From positions 62,001 to 126,000 of the forward strand of contig CAWGFN010000005.1 in NCBI GenBank assembly GCA_963821885.1: DNA of 64,000 nt. The letters are read 5' to 3'. This DNA comes from Oleiagrimonas sp963821885 (GTDB lineage: Bacteria; Pseudomonadota; Gammaproteobacteria; Xanthomonadales; Rhodanobacteraceae). Made by a program: the position numbers and the translations under genes. The notes under the pieces were generated by a model, which saw only the letters and a list, made by a program, of their open reading frames with translations, did no database searches and was not told the origin of the DNA. The first letter of the stretch is position 1; every line of letters starts with the position of its first letter. Shown piece by piece: positions 26,910-36,055 of the stretch.

Positions 26910-28010
26910 TCACAGGCGCAGCGGCATGATGACGTGGCGGATCCGGTCATCGTCGCTGGACTGCAGCAGGCAACTGGACTGGGCGTCGCGCAGGTTGACC
27001 CGCACCTTCTCGCCCGCCAGCGCGGCCAGCGCATCCATCAGATAGCCGACGTTGAAGCCAACCGCCAGGTCGTCCACCGTGGTCTCGGCTTCCAGTTCCT
27101 CGACCGCCTCTTCCTGCTCCGGGTTGTGCGCCATGATGCACAGCTTGCCGGGACTCACTTCCAGGCGCACGCCGCGGTATTTCTCGTTGGACAGGATCGC
27201 CGCGCGCTGCAGCGAGGCACGCAGGGCGTCGCGCGGCAACTCCACTTCCTTGTCGGCGCCGATCGGGATGACCGCCTCGTAATCGGGGAAGCGTCCATCG
27301 ATCAGCTTGGAGGTGAAGGTGACTTCGCCGCGTCGCACGCGCAGGTGATTGCGACCGAACTCCAGCTCGACCTCGCCCTCACCGGCCTCGAACAGGCCGA
27401 TCAATTCCATCACGCCCTTGCGCGGGATGATGATCTGGCGACGCGAGCCGACGCCCGAGGAAAGCGCCGTCTCGGCCAGCGCCAGGCGATGCCCGTCGGT
27501 GGCCACACAACGCAACGTGTCCTCGTTCAGATCGAGCAGCATGCCGTTGAGGTAGTAGCGCACATCCTGGTTGGCCATGGCGAACGCCGTATGGTCCATC
27601 AGGTTCTTGAGCACGGCCTCGGGCAGGCTCACGCGTTCGACCAGTTCGATGTCGTCGATGGTCGGAAATTCACTGGCCGGCAGGGTGGCCAGGGTGAAGC
27701 GGCTACGGCCGGCCTTCAGGGCCACGCGCTCGCCATTGAGCGCCAGGTCGATGTGCACCCCGTCCGGCAGCGCACGCACGATATCGAACATCTTGCGCGC
27801 CGGAATGGTCACTTCGCCGTTCTTGGCACCTTCGACGGCGATGGTGGCGACCATCTCCACCTCGAGGTCGGTGCCGGTGAAGGCCACCTTGCCGTCCTGC
27901 GCCTGCACCAGGAGGTTGGCCAGGACCGGCAGGGTTTGCCGGCGTTCGACCACGCCCACGACCTGTTGCAAGGGCTTGAGCAGCGCTTCACGTTGGATCC
28001 CGAATTGCAT
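26910..28010 (-). CDS. dnaN: DNA polymerase III subunit beta (sliding clamp)
   Basis: Forms the ring that tethers DNA polymerase III to DNA. The 366-residue length is standard. Family sequence is visible throughout: LQQVVGVVERRQTLPVLANLLV, MLLDLNEDTLRCVATDGHRLAL, GRFPDYEAVIP, VGFNVGYLMDALAAL and the C-terminal LLQSSDDDRIRHVIMPLRL. It lies 211 bp downstream of dnaA, the gap being the likely origin, and precedes recF. Confidence 0.98.
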   Translation of the reverse strand: MQFGIQREALLKPLQQVVGVVERRQTLPVLANLLVQAQDGKVAFTGTDLEVEMVATIAVEGAKNGEVTIPARKMFDIVRALPDGVHIDLALNGERVALKAGRSRFTLATLPASEFPTIDDIELVERVSLPEAVLKNLMDHTAFAMANQDVRYYLNGMLLDLNEDTLRCVATDGHRLALAETALSSGVGSRRQIIIPRKGVMELIGLFEAGEGEVELEFGRNHLRVRRGEVTFTSKLIDGRFPDYEAVIPIGADKEVELPRDALRASLQRAAILSNEKYRGVRLEVSPGKLCIMAHNPEQEEAVEELEAETTVDDLAVGFNVGYLMDALAALAGEKVRVNLRDAQSSCLLQSSDDDRIRHVIMPLRL

Positions 28011-28221
28011 GTGTATGCCCCTTGTCCCCAGTCCAAAGAATGAGAGGTTTAAAAGAAAAGGCAGTAGAAGCTGGTCCTGTGGATGACTGGAAAAGCCAAT
28101 AAAGCCCTTTCGAATCAGTATTTTACGTTGCCTTTCAGGCTGTATGTACGTTCTTGCAAGCTGTGTTCAAACTGTGGACAACTTTGCCGAATCGCGCCAT
28201 CCACCGGTTATCCACAGCATC
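28011..28221. other. oriC: Candidate chromosomal replication origin (dnaA-dnaN gap)
   Basis: The 211-bp gap holds one perfect DnaA box, TTATCCACA at 28208-28216, and two single-mismatch boxes in the opposite orientation: TGTGGACAA at 28173-28181 and TGTGGATGA at 28078-28086. Two AT-rich stretches (28047-28060 and 28115-28128) could be the unwinding element. The gap upstream of dnaA (29560-29756) shows no DnaA box. The dnaA-dnaN interval is also the reported origin in Xanthomonas campestris. Confidence 0.75.
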
Positions 28222-29559
28222 TCAGCCGGTGAGTATACGGATCAATTGCTCCCAGTCCTGCTTCAGTCGCATGTCCTTGTCCATCAGGGCCCGGATCGTG
28301 CGGCAGGCATGCAGGACCGTGGTGTGGTCGCGACCGCCGAAGGCCTCGCCGATTTCCGGCAGGCTGTGCTCGGTCAGCTCCTTTGACAGGGTCATGGCCA
28401 GCTGCCTGGGGCGTGCCAGCGAACGCACCCGGCGCTTGGACAGCAGGTCGGAAAGGCGGACCTGATAATAGTCGGCCACGATCTTCTGGATGTTGGGCAC
28501 CGTGACGGCCTGTGCGTGCGTGCTCAGCAGGTCGCGAAGGGTTTCCTGGGCGAAATCGGCGCTGATCGCGCGGCCGAAGAAATTGGCCCGCGCCGCCAGG
28601 GTGTTGAGCGCCCCCTCCAGATCACGCACGTTGGAACGGATGCGCCGCGCCAGCAGCATGGCCACGTCCTCGGGCACGTCAACGCCCTTGTCATGGGCCT
28701 TGGACAGCAGGATCGCGGCGCGGGTTTCGAAGTCCGGCGGCTCGATCGCCACGGAAAGTCCCCAGCCCAGCCGTGATTTCAGCCGCGGCTCGAGCTTGTC
28801 CACTTCCTTCGGATATCGGTCGCAGGTCAGGATGATCTGCTGCTTGCCCTCGAACAGGGCATTGAAGGTGTGGAAGAACTCCTCCTGGGTGGTGTCCTTG
28901 CCGGCGAAGAACTGGATATCGTCGATCAGCAGCGCGTCGACCGAACGGAAGCGGCGCTTGAAGGCGTCCATGTTCTTGGCCCGAAGCGCCTCGATCATGG
29001 CACTGACGAACTGCTCCGATCGCAGGTACAGGACCTTGGTGCCCGGTTTTTGCTGGCACATCAGGTTGCCGGCCGCATGCATCAGGTGGGTCTTGCCCAG
29101 TCCGGTGCCGCCATACAGCAGCAGCGGGTTGTAGGCGCGGCCGGGATTCTGCGCCACCTGCATGGCGGCGGCCTTGCCCAGCTGGTTGGACTTGCCCTCG
29201 ACGAACGTCTCGAAGGTGTAGTGCGGATCGAGGTTGTGCTGGGACGCGGTCGGCGCCACCACCGCGGTCGCGCCATTGGAGCGTGCGGACGCGTCGCCCG
29301 GGCCCGGACGGGCCACGACATGCGCCGAACCGACGCTCAGGTGCACATCGACCGCATGGCCGTTCAGATGCTCGAGGACGCCGCGGATGCGGTCCAGGTA
29401 GTCGCTGCGCACGACGTCGAGCGTGTAGGCGTTGGGCGCGAACAGACGCACGGACTCGCCATCCTCGCGCGCCTGCAGGGGCAGCAGCCAGGTGTTGAGA
29501 TCCTCGGCGTCGAGTTCGCCTTCCAGGCGCTCAAGGCAGCGCCGCCATAAATCGCTCAT
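28222..29559 (-). CDS. dnaA: Chromosomal replication initiator protein DnaA
   Basis: The AAA+ initiator that binds DnaA boxes and opens oriC. The 445-residue protein has domain I (MSDLWRRCLERLEGEL...), a variable linker, the AAA+ domain from about 112 with Walker A GGTGLGKTH (150-158) and Walker B LLIDDIQFF, and a C-terminal DNA-binding domain with GGRDHTTVLHACRTI. ATG 29559 matches the family start; 46 additional upstream codons in frame are not DnaA-like. It is transcribed away from rpmH, the usual divergent arrangement at the origin. Confidence 0.98.
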   Translation of the reverse strand: MSDLWRRCLERLEGELDAEDLNTWLLPLQAREDGESVRLFAPNAYTLDVVRSDYLDRIRGVLEHLNGHAVDVHLSVGSAHVVARPGPGDASARSNGATAVVAPTASQHNLDPHYTFETFVEGKSNQLGKAAAMQVAQNPGRAYNPLLLYGGTGLGKTHLMHAAGNLMCQQKPGTKVLYLRSEQFVSAMIEALRAKNMDAFKRRFRSVDALLIDDIQFFAGKDTTQEEFFHTFNALFEGKQQIILTCDRYPKEVDKLEPRLKSRLGWGLSVAIEPPDFETRAAILLSKAHDKGVDVPEDVAMLLARRIRSNVRDLEGALNTLAARANFFGRAISADFAQETLRDLLSTHAQAVTVPNIQKIVADYYQVRLSDLLSKRRVRSLARPRQLAMTLSKELTEHSLPEIGEAFGGRDHTTVLHACRTIRALMDKDMRLKQDWEQLIRILTG

Positions 29560-29690
29560 CAAAACTTCACCGGCATCTATCGCGGGTGCGTCCGCGCACG
29601 CAATCGAAGTGGCCAGTCTAGCAGCATGGCGATGCCCTTCCGTGTGGCCCGCGGCAGTATCGGCGGCTTGCCCCGAACACCGCGCCAGAC

Positions 29691-29719
29691 TTGACATGTC
29701 GGCCGGCGCTTCGCATACT
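29691..29719 (+). promoter_or_regulatory. Promoter of rpmH-rnpA
   Basis: TTGACA at 29691-29696 and CATACT at 29714-29719 are separated by exactly 17 bp, predicting a start near 29726 and a leader of about 30 nt before rpmH. Confidence 0.75.
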
Positions 29720-29756
29720 CCCGCGTCTTTTTCCCCCTTTATTTCTGGAGCGCGCC

Positions 29757-29891
29757 ATGAAGCGTACCTACCAGCCGAGCAAGCTCAAGCGTGCCCGCAC
29801 GCACGGTTTCCGCGCCCGCATGCGCACTGCTGACGGCCGCAAGATCATCAATGCGCGTCGCGCCAAGGGCCGCAAGCGCCTGATCCCGTAA
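29757..29891 (+). CDS. rpmH: 50S ribosomal protein L34
   Basis: The smallest large-subunit ribosomal protein, 44 residues, highly basic, beginning MKRTYQPSKLKRARTHGFRARM and ending GRKRLIP, which is diagnostic. TCTGGAG lies just upstream of the ATG. It is transcribed divergently from dnaA, with a good promoter at 29691-29719, and is followed at 10 bp by rnpA. Confidence 0.98.
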   Translation: MKRTYQPSKLKRARTHGFRARMRTADGRKIINARRAKGRKRLIP

Positions 29892-29901
29892 GCGGACGAT
29901 C

Positions 29902-30255
29902 ATGACGGTCGCCGGCATGCCGCCCGCAGCGCGGCTTCGCCGCGCCGCGGATTTCACCGCACTGCGAAAGCCGACCGGGCGTCTCGGCAGCGCATGCTTC
30001 CGCATCCGCTACCGGGACAACGAGGTCGGCTTTGCGCGTCTGGGACAGGCGGTTTCGCGCCGCGTGTCCAAGCGCGCGGTGGACCGCAATCGCATCAAGC
30101 GTATCGTGCGCGAGTCCTTTCGCCTGGTCCGGGCCGACCTGCCCGCGGTGGACGTGCTGATCGTCGCCGATGGTGCCGCGCGCGACGCCACCCGCGCGGA
30201 CCTGCGCGCCGATCTTGACCGCTTGTGGCGGCGCCTGGGCAAGCAGGCACGTTGA
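29902..30255 (+). CDS. rnpA: Ribonuclease P protein component
   Basis: Protein subunit of RNase P, which matures the 5' ends of tRNAs. The 117-residue protein has the family motif RAVDRNRIKRIVRESFRL at about 61-78, preceded by RLGQAVSRRVSK. The N-terminal MTVAGMPPAARLRRAADFTALRK leaves the second ATG (residue 6) as an alternative start. It lies 10 bp after rpmH. The gap of 110 bp to yidC contains no yidD gene, unlike many relatives. Confidence 0.95.
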   Translation: MTVAGMPPAARLRRAADFTALRKPTGRLGSACFRIRYRDNEVGFARLGQAVSRRVSKRAVDRNRIKRIVRESFRLVRADLPAVDVLIVADGAARDATRADLRADLDRLWRRLGKQAR

Positions 30256-30365
30256 TGCCACCGCTGGCGCCCGGCACAATCGCGGGCTGACCGAAGTATT
30301 CAGGCAAGACCTGCGGCGAGCCCGGGACGAACCGGCTACCGCGACCCAAGCAACGGATTTCCGCC

Positions 30366-32126
30366 ATGCCTCAAACGCGTACGTTCCTGTTCCTGGCGCT
30401 GGCCGCCGTGGCCTATCTGCTGTGGAACCAGTGGCAGCAGGACTACCACGCCCCGCCGCCGCCGACGGTCGCAGCGGCGAGCAGCACCGGAACCCCTCCG
30501 TCAGCCGCGACCGCCGCGGACAACAGCGTGCCGTCCGTGACCAGCGCCCCGACCGGCAGCGCGGCCGCCCCGGCCCAGGCCGCCGGCGTGCCGAATGCCC
30601 CGGCGAGCCCGACGACCACGGAAACGGGCACCACCCACGGGCCCCTGGTCACCGTGACCACGGACGTGCTGCGCCTGACCATCGACAGCCGTGGCGGCAG
30701 CATCATCGGCAGCGACCTCCTGGCCTACCCGGCCAAGCTGAAGTCGAAGGATTCGGTGCAGCTGTTCAGTGACAGCGACAGCCACTTCTTCATCGCCCAG
30801 AACGGCCTGCTCAACGCCGACCACAGCGCGCCCGACCAGAACGCCACCTTCCACGCCCAGCAAAGCAGTTACAACCTGCAACCGGGCCAGAAGACCCTGG
30901 TGGTCGATTTCACCTGGACCGGCGCCGATGGCGTGAAGGTCGTCAAGCGCTACACCTTCACCCGCGGCAGCTACGTGATCGGCCTCACCCAGCAGGTCGA
31001 CAACGGTAGCGGCAAGTCCTTCAGCGCCTGGCCGTATCGCCAGCTGCAGCGCGTGGTACCGCCCGAACCCAAGCACGACAACTTCCTGGCCAAGTGGTCC
31101 GACCAGTCCCGCTACAGCTTCTTCGGCGCCGCCTGGTACAGCCCGGATTCCAAGTTCAAGACGCTGAAGTTCGACGACTTCGCCAAGGACCCGCTGAAGC
31201 AGCAGGTCACCGGCGGCTGGATGGCCATGGAGCAGCATTACTTCATGGCCGCCTGGCTGCCGGCGGAAAAAAGCCCGCAGCAGTTCGGCACCCAGGTGGT
31301 CGAACACGGCACCGCGCCGCGTTACCTGATCCGCGAGATCGGGCCGGAACTGAAGGTGGCTCCGGGCGCCAACGCGAAAACGACCTCGCGACTGTATGCC
31401 GGCCCCAAGCTGCGCAACCAGCTGGGCACCATCGCGCCGGGCCTGGACCTGTCGGTCGACTACGGCATGTTCACCGTGGTCGCCGCGCCCATGCACAGCG
31501 TGCTCGGCTGGCTGCACCGCCTGACCGGCAACTGGGGCGCGGCCATCATCCTGGTGGTGCTGCTGATCAACCTGCTGCTGTACAAGCTCAATGCCGCGCA
31601 GTACCGCTCCGGCGCCAAGATGCGCAAGCTCAAGCCGCGCATGGATGCCCTGAAGGAGCGCTACGGCGACGACCGGCAGAAACTGCAGCAGGCCACCATG
31701 GAGCTGTACAAGAAGGAGAAGATCAACCCGGTCGCCGGCTGCTTCCCGCTGCTGATCCAGATCCCGGTGTTCTTCGCCCTGTACACCGTTCTGCGCGAGA
31801 GCGTGGAACTGCGCCAGGCGCCGTTCATCGGCTGGATCCACGACCTGTCGGCGCCCGATCCGTACTTCGTGCTGCCGTTCATCTACATGCTGGTCATGGT
31901 CATGACCCAGCGCATGATGCCGATGACGGCGAGCATGGACGCCACCCAGGCCAAGATCATGAAGTGGATGCCGATCGTCTATCCGGTGTTCTTCGCCTTC
32001 TTCCCCGCCGGCCTGGTGCTCTACTACACCGTCAACGGCCTGGCGCGCCTGACCCAGCAGTGGTGGGTGCTGCGCCAGTTCGATGCCGAGGACGGCAAGC
32101 GCGGACCCAAGGCCAAGACGGCCTGA
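30366..32126 (+). CDS. yidC: Membrane protein insertase YidC
   Basis: Inserts proteins into the inner membrane alone or with SecYEG. The 586-residue protein has an N-terminal transmembrane segment (about 4-20), an alanine/threonine/proline-rich linker to about 95, the large periplasmic beta-sandwich of Gram-negative YidC, and five C-terminal membrane helices with GWLHRLTGNWGAAIILVVLLINLLLYKLN and INPVAGCFPLLIQIPVFFALYTVL. It continues the rpmH-rnpA gene series; a perfect hairpin separates it from mnmE. Confidence 0.98.
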   Translation: MPQTRTFLFLALAAVAYLLWNQWQQDYHAPPPPTVAAASSTGTPPSAATAADNSVPSVTSAPTGSAAAPAQAAGVPNAPASPTTTETGTTHGPLVTVTTDVLRLTIDSRGGSIIGSDLLAYPAKLKSKDSVQLFSDSDSHFFIAQNGLLNADHSAPDQNATFHAQQSSYNLQPGQKTLVVDFTWTGADGVKVVKRYTFTRGSYVIGLTQQVDNGSGKSFSAWPYRQLQRVVPPEPKHDNFLAKWSDQSRYSFFGAAWYSPDSKFKTLKFDDFAKDPLKQQVTGGWMAMEQHYFMAAWLPAEKSPQQFGTQVVEHGTAPRYLIREIGPELKVAPGANAKTTSRLYAGPKLRNQLGTIAPGLDLSVDYGMFTVVAAPMHSVLGWLHRLTGNWGAAIILVVLLINLLLYKLNAAQYRSGAKMRKLKPRMDALKERYGDDRQKLQQATMELYKKEKINPVAGCFPLLIQIPVFFALYTVLRESVELRQAPFIGWIHDLSAPDPYFVLPFIYMLVMVMTQRMMPMTASMDATQAKIMKWMPIVYPVFFAFFPAGLVLYYTVNGLARLTQQWWVLRQFDAEDGKRGPKAKTA

Positions 32127-32137
32127 TCGGTCGGCCC

Positions 32138-32164
32138 ATGGCGCAGCCCGCGCGGCTGCGCCAT
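32138..32164 (+). repeat. Hairpin between yidC and mnmE
   Basis: A perfect 11-bp stem, ATGGCGCAGCC at 32138-32148 pairing with 32154-32164 around a CGCGC loop. It ends 11 nt before the mnmE GTG. There is no T tract, so it is not a classical terminator; it could protect the upstream mRNA end or shape mnmE initiation. Confidence 0.45.
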
Positions 32165-32175
32165 CATCGTGCCCC

Positions 32176-33525
32176 GTGAACCACGACGCGCACGCCAGCG
32201 ACACCATTGCCGCCATCGCCACCGCCCCGGGCGCAGGCGGCGTCGGCGTGGTCCGCGTGTCCGGTCCCCTGGCGCCGGCCATGGCCTCGGTGCTGCTGGG
32301 CCGCGAGCCACGGCCGCGGCACGCGCACCTGTGCACCCTGCATGACGCCGACGGGGCCTCCATCGATCACGCCTTGCTGCTGCTGTTCCGGGCGCCGCAT
32401 TCCTACACCGGCGAGGACGTGCTGGAACTGCAGGGCCACGGCAGCCGCGTGTTGCTGGACATGATCCTCGAGCGCGTATGTCGCATGGGCGCGCGACTGG
32501 CGCGCGCGGGCGAATTCACCGAACGCGCCTTTCTCAACGGCAAGCTCGACCTGACCCAGGCCGAAGCCGTGGCCGACCTGATCGAGGCCACCTCGCGCGC
32601 CGGCGCGCGCGCCGCGCTGCGCTCGCTGGAAGGCGCCTTCTCGGCGCGTGTGCAGGCGCTTCTCGACGCGCTGATCGCCCTGCGCGTGCATGTGGAGGCG
32701 GCGATCGATTTCCCCGAGGAGGAGATCGATTTTCTCGCCGATCCGGCCATCGCCGAGCAGATGCGCTCGCTGAAGCGGCAGCTGCAGCGGGTGCTGGAGG
32801 AAACCCGGCGCGGGGTGCGCCTGAGCGACGGCCTGAGCGTGGCCATCATCGGCCGGCCCAATGTCGGCAAGTCGAGCCTGCTCAATGCCCTGGCCGGCGC
32901 CGACCGCGCGATCGTCACCGACATCGCCGGCACCACCCGCGACATCCTGCGCGAGCAACTGGACCTGGATGGCAGCGCCATCGAACTGCTGGACACCGCG
33001 GGCCTGCGCGAGAGCGAGGATCCGATCGAGCGCGAGGGCGTGCGCCGCGCGCGCGAACACCTGGCCCGCGCCGACCTGGCCCTGCTGGTCACCGATGAGG
33101 AGCACGCCACCTCGGACCAGGCGCTGTTCGCCGGTCTCGATGCGCGCACGGCGCGCGTGGTGGCCATCAACAAGATCGACCAGAGCGGGCGCGAACCGCG
33201 GCATGAACGCCGCGACGGGGTCGACTGGCTGTGGTTGTCGGCACGCACCGGCGACGGACTCGACCACCTGCGGCGCCTGCTGCGACAGCGGGCGGGCAGC
33301 GACGTCGAGGGCGCCTTCAGCGCGCGCCGCCGGCACGTGCAGGCGCTGGAGGCGGTGGCCACGCACCTGGACGCCGCCGACGAGGCGCTGGCCGCGCGGC
33401 GTGCCGGCGAGCTGGCCGCCGAGGACCTGCGACAGGCCCAGCGCGCGCTGTCGGAAATCACCGGCGAATACCACGCCGACGACCTGCTGGGCGCGATCTT
33501 CGGCTCGTTCTGCATCGGCAAGTGA
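32176..33525 (+). CDS. mnmE: tRNA modification GTPase MnmE (TrmE)
   Basis: With MnmG it installs the carboxymethylaminomethyl group on wobble uridine 34 of certain tRNAs. The 449-residue protein has the N-terminal folate-binding domain (DTIAAIATAPGAGGVGVVRVSG), the G domain with G1 GRPNVGKSS at 226-234, G3 DTAGLRESEDPIE and G4 NKID, and the C-terminal FCIGK whose cysteine is conserved. I chose GTG 32176, where the family N-terminus starts; the in-frame upstream region is not conserved. mnmG is not in the window. Confidence 0.96.
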   Translation: MNHDAHASDTIAAIATAPGAGGVGVVRVSGPLAPAMASVLLGREPRPRHAHLCTLHDADGASIDHALLLLFRAPHSYTGEDVLELQGHGSRVLLDMILERVCRMGARLARAGEFTERAFLNGKLDLTQAEAVADLIEATSRAGARAALRSLEGAFSARVQALLDALIALRVHVEAAIDFPEEEIDFLADPAIAEQMRSLKRQLQRVLEETRRGVRLSDGLSVAIIGRPNVGKSSLLNALAGADRAIVTDIAGTTRDILREQLDLDGSAIELLDTAGLRESEDPIEREGVRRAREHLARADLALLVTDEEHATSDQALFAGLDARTARVVAINKIDQSGREPRHERRDGVDWLWLSARTGDGLDHLRRLLRQRAGSDVEGAFSARRRHVQALEAVATHLDAADEALAARRAGELAAEDLRQAQRALSEITGEYHADDLLGAIFGSFCIGK

Positions 33526-33623
33526 GGGCCTGCCCTCCGGCATGCGCCGAGTGGTGGAGTCGACGCGGAGCGCGTGGCGCGTTTTAATCGGCACTTCGTG
33601 TTCCACAAACCGCAGGTGTCACG

Positions 33624-35873
33624 ATGCGCGCCCTTCTACTCGCCGCCGCGCTGGCGATCACCGCAAGCCCCGCCATGGCCGAAAAACTCTCCATCGATCG
33701 CATCTTCAACGGCGGCAGCCTGAACGGCGCCGCGGTGCGCGGTCTGGCGGTCTCGCCCGACGGCAAGCGCGTGACCTTCCTGCGCGCGCGGCCCGACGAC
33801 CAGCACACCTTCGACCTGTGGGAGTACAACCTCGCCGACCAGAGCATGCAGCGCCTGGTCGATGCGTCGTCGTTGTCGGCTGCCGGCAACCAGCTGTCCG
33901 ATGCCGAACGCGCGCGCCGCGAGCGGCAACGCACGGCCGGCCTGCACGGCATCCTGCGCTACCAGTGGTCGCCGGACGGCAGCAAGCTGCTGATCCCGGT
34001 CAACGGCACGCTGTACCTGTACGACCTGGCCGCGGCCAAGGGCAAGCGCATCACCGCCCTGGACACCGGCGGCGACGTGATCGATCCGAAGATTTCGCCC
34101 GCCGGGCATTACGTGTCCTACGTGCAGGGCCAGAACCTGTGGGTGATCGACCTGGCCAGCGGCCAGGCCACGCAGCTGACCCATGACGGCGGCGGCACCG
34201 TGCACAACGGCGAGGCCGAATTCGTGGCCCAGGAGGAAATGGGCCGCAGCACCGGCTACTGGTGGGCGCCCGACGATTCGGCGATCGCCTACGAGCGCTA
34301 CGATGCCGCGCAGGTGCCGGTGACCCGGCGCATGGAGATCTACGCCGACCGCACGGCCGTGGTCGCCCAGCGTTATCCGTTCGCCGGTGATCCCAACGTC
34401 AGCGTGAAGCTGGGCCTGGTCGCCCCCAAGGGCGGCGCCACCCGCTGGATCGACCTCGGCGATGATCCGGACATCTACCTGACCCGGGTGACCTGGCTGC
34501 CCGGCGGCAAGCGGCTCAGCTACCAGTGGATGCCGCGCAGCCAGCAGACGCTGGAACTGCGCCTGGTCGACGCGGCCACGCTCAAGCAGCGCGTGCTGGT
34601 GACCGAGAACAGCGACACCTGGATCGACCTCAACGACGACCTGCGCTTCCTGCCCGGCGGCAAGCAGTTCATCTGGGGCAGCGACCGCAGCGGTTACCAC
34701 CACCTGTACCTGTACAACCTCGACGGCACCCTGGCGCATGCCATCAGCGCCGGGAACTGGAACCTGGACGGCGTGCTGGCGGTGGACGCGGCCAAGGGCC
34801 TGGTCTACGTCAGCTCCAATCGCGACTTCGTGCCCGACCGGCAGATCTACGCGCTGAAGCTGGACGGCAGCACTGCCGACAACCCGCAGCGCATCAGTCA
34901 GCGCGACGGCACCCATGTGGCCGACTTCGCCAAAGACGGCAGTCTCTACGTGGACACCTTCTCCGATCCCAACACGCCGCCGCAGGTCAGCGTGCACCGC
35001 GCCGACGGCAGCTTCGTCACCTGGATCGAGGAGAACAAGCTCGACGAGAACCATCCCTACTGGCCGTACATGGACAGCCACGTCACGCCGGAATTCGGCC
35101 ACATCAAGGCCGAGGACGGGCAGGAGCTGTACTACCGCGTGTACAAGCCGCTGAACTTCGACCCGACCAAGACATACCCGGTGTTCGACACCTTCTACGG
35201 CGGCCCGCACGCGCAGATGGTCACGCGCGGCTGGATCGATCCCTTCGCCGAATACATGGCCCAGCAGGGCTTCGTGGTGTTCACCCTGGACAACCGCGGC
35301 ATGGCCCGGCGCGGCCGGGCCTTCAGCGACGTCATCTTTCACCAGTTCGGCGTGGCCGAGGTCGACGACCAGGTCGCCGGTATCAACTGGCTGAAGAAGC
35401 AGCCGTGGGTCGATGCCAAGCGCATCGGCGTGTTCGGCTGGAGCTACGGCGGCTACATGACGCTGATGATGCTGGCCAAGGATTCAGCCGACCTGGCCGG
35501 CGGCGTGGCGGTGGCGCCGGTGACCGACTGGCACCTTTACGACACCTTCTACACCGAGCGCTACCTGGGATCGCCGCAGGACAACGAGGCCGGCTACACG
35601 CGCAGCTCGCCGATGGCCTGGCTGGACGGCCTGACCGCGCCGCTGACCCTGGTCCACGGCATGGCCGACGACAACGTGCTGTTCCGCAACTCCACCGAGC
35701 TGATGTCGGCGCTGCAGCAGCGCGGCGTGCAGTTCGGCCTGATGACCTACCCCGGCGGCAAGCACGGCCTGGACCTGCCCGGCCAGCGCGCCCACGTGTT
35801 CCATCTGATCGACGACTTTTTCGAGCATACGGTGAAGGGGGAAGCGGAGCCGTCCGGTCACGACGAGAACTGA
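33624..35873 (+). CDS. Dipeptidyl peptidase IV family protein (S9B), exported
   Basis: Releases X-Pro or X-Ala dipeptides from peptide N-termini in the periplasm. The 749-residue protein has a signal peptide (MRALLLAAALAITASPAMA), a beta-propeller with the substrate-amine-binding Glu-Glu motif (EFVAQEEMGRSTGYWW, about 204-219), and a C-terminal alpha/beta-hydrolase domain with the nucleophile in GWSYGGYM, the acid in HGMADDNVLF and the histidine in GGKHGL. The Glu-Glu motif favours dipeptidyl over acylaminoacyl peptidase activity. No operon partner is visible. Confidence 0.93.
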   Translation: MRALLLAAALAITASPAMAEKLSIDRIFNGGSLNGAAVRGLAVSPDGKRVTFLRARPDDQHTFDLWEYNLADQSMQRLVDASSLSAAGNQLSDAERARRERQRTAGLHGILRYQWSPDGSKLLIPVNGTLYLYDLAAAKGKRITALDTGGDVIDPKISPAGHYVSYVQGQNLWVIDLASGQATQLTHDGGGTVHNGEAEFVAQEEMGRSTGYWWAPDDSAIAYERYDAAQVPVTRRMEIYADRTAVVAQRYPFAGDPNVSVKLGLVAPKGGATRWIDLGDDPDIYLTRVTWLPGGKRLSYQWMPRSQQTLELRLVDAATLKQRVLVTENSDTWIDLNDDLRFLPGGKQFIWGSDRSGYHHLYLYNLDGTLAHAISAGNWNLDGVLAVDAAKGLVYVSSNRDFVPDRQIYALKLDGSTADNPQRISQRDGTHVADFAKDGSLYVDTFSDPNTPPQVSVHRADGSFVTWIEENKLDENHPYWPYMDSHVTPEFGHIKAEDGQELYYRVYKPLNFDPTKTYPVFDTFYGGPHAQMVTRGWIDPFAEYMAQQGFVVFTLDNRGMARRGRAFSDVIFHQFGVAEVDDQVAGINWLKKQPWVDAKRIGVFGWSYGGYMTLMMLAKDSADLAGGVAVAPVTDWHLYDTFYTERYLGSPQDNEAGYTRSSPMAWLDGLTAPLTLVHGMADDNVLFRNSTELMSALQQRGVQFGLMTYPGGKHGLDLPGQRAHVFHLIDDFFEHTVKGEAEPSGHDEN

Positions 35874-35888
35874 GCGGGCACGCAGGTT

Positions 35889-36053
35889 TTTCGGGACCCG
35901 GAACCCGGTACCCGGTACCCGAGCGCGAAGGGCATGCGTGGGGGAAGGGCTTGTGCGTCCGGCGGACGGTGTCCGTCCTATGACCTACGCATCGCGCGCT
36001 GTTGAAGCGCGACGGGCACGCCTATTCCGGGTCCCGGGTTCCGGGTCCCGAAA
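35889..36053. repeat. 165-bp element bounded by 20-bp perfect inverted repeats
   Basis: TTTCGGGACCCGGAACCCGG at 35889-35908 recurs as its exact reverse complement at 36034-36053. Inside are a GGACGG/CCGTCC hairpin (35964-35978) and a CGCGC/GCGCG hairpin. It fills the gap between the dipeptidyl peptidase gene and the hslU-side gene. No coding sequence; it looks like a MITE or a bimodular REP element. Confidence 0.6.
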
Positions 36054-36055
36054 CG

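Noticed and set aside
30170..30772. A 200-codon frame overlapping rnpA and yidC, considered as yidD
   Set aside because: It lacks the YidD cysteine-rich signature and overlaps two solid genes in another frame.
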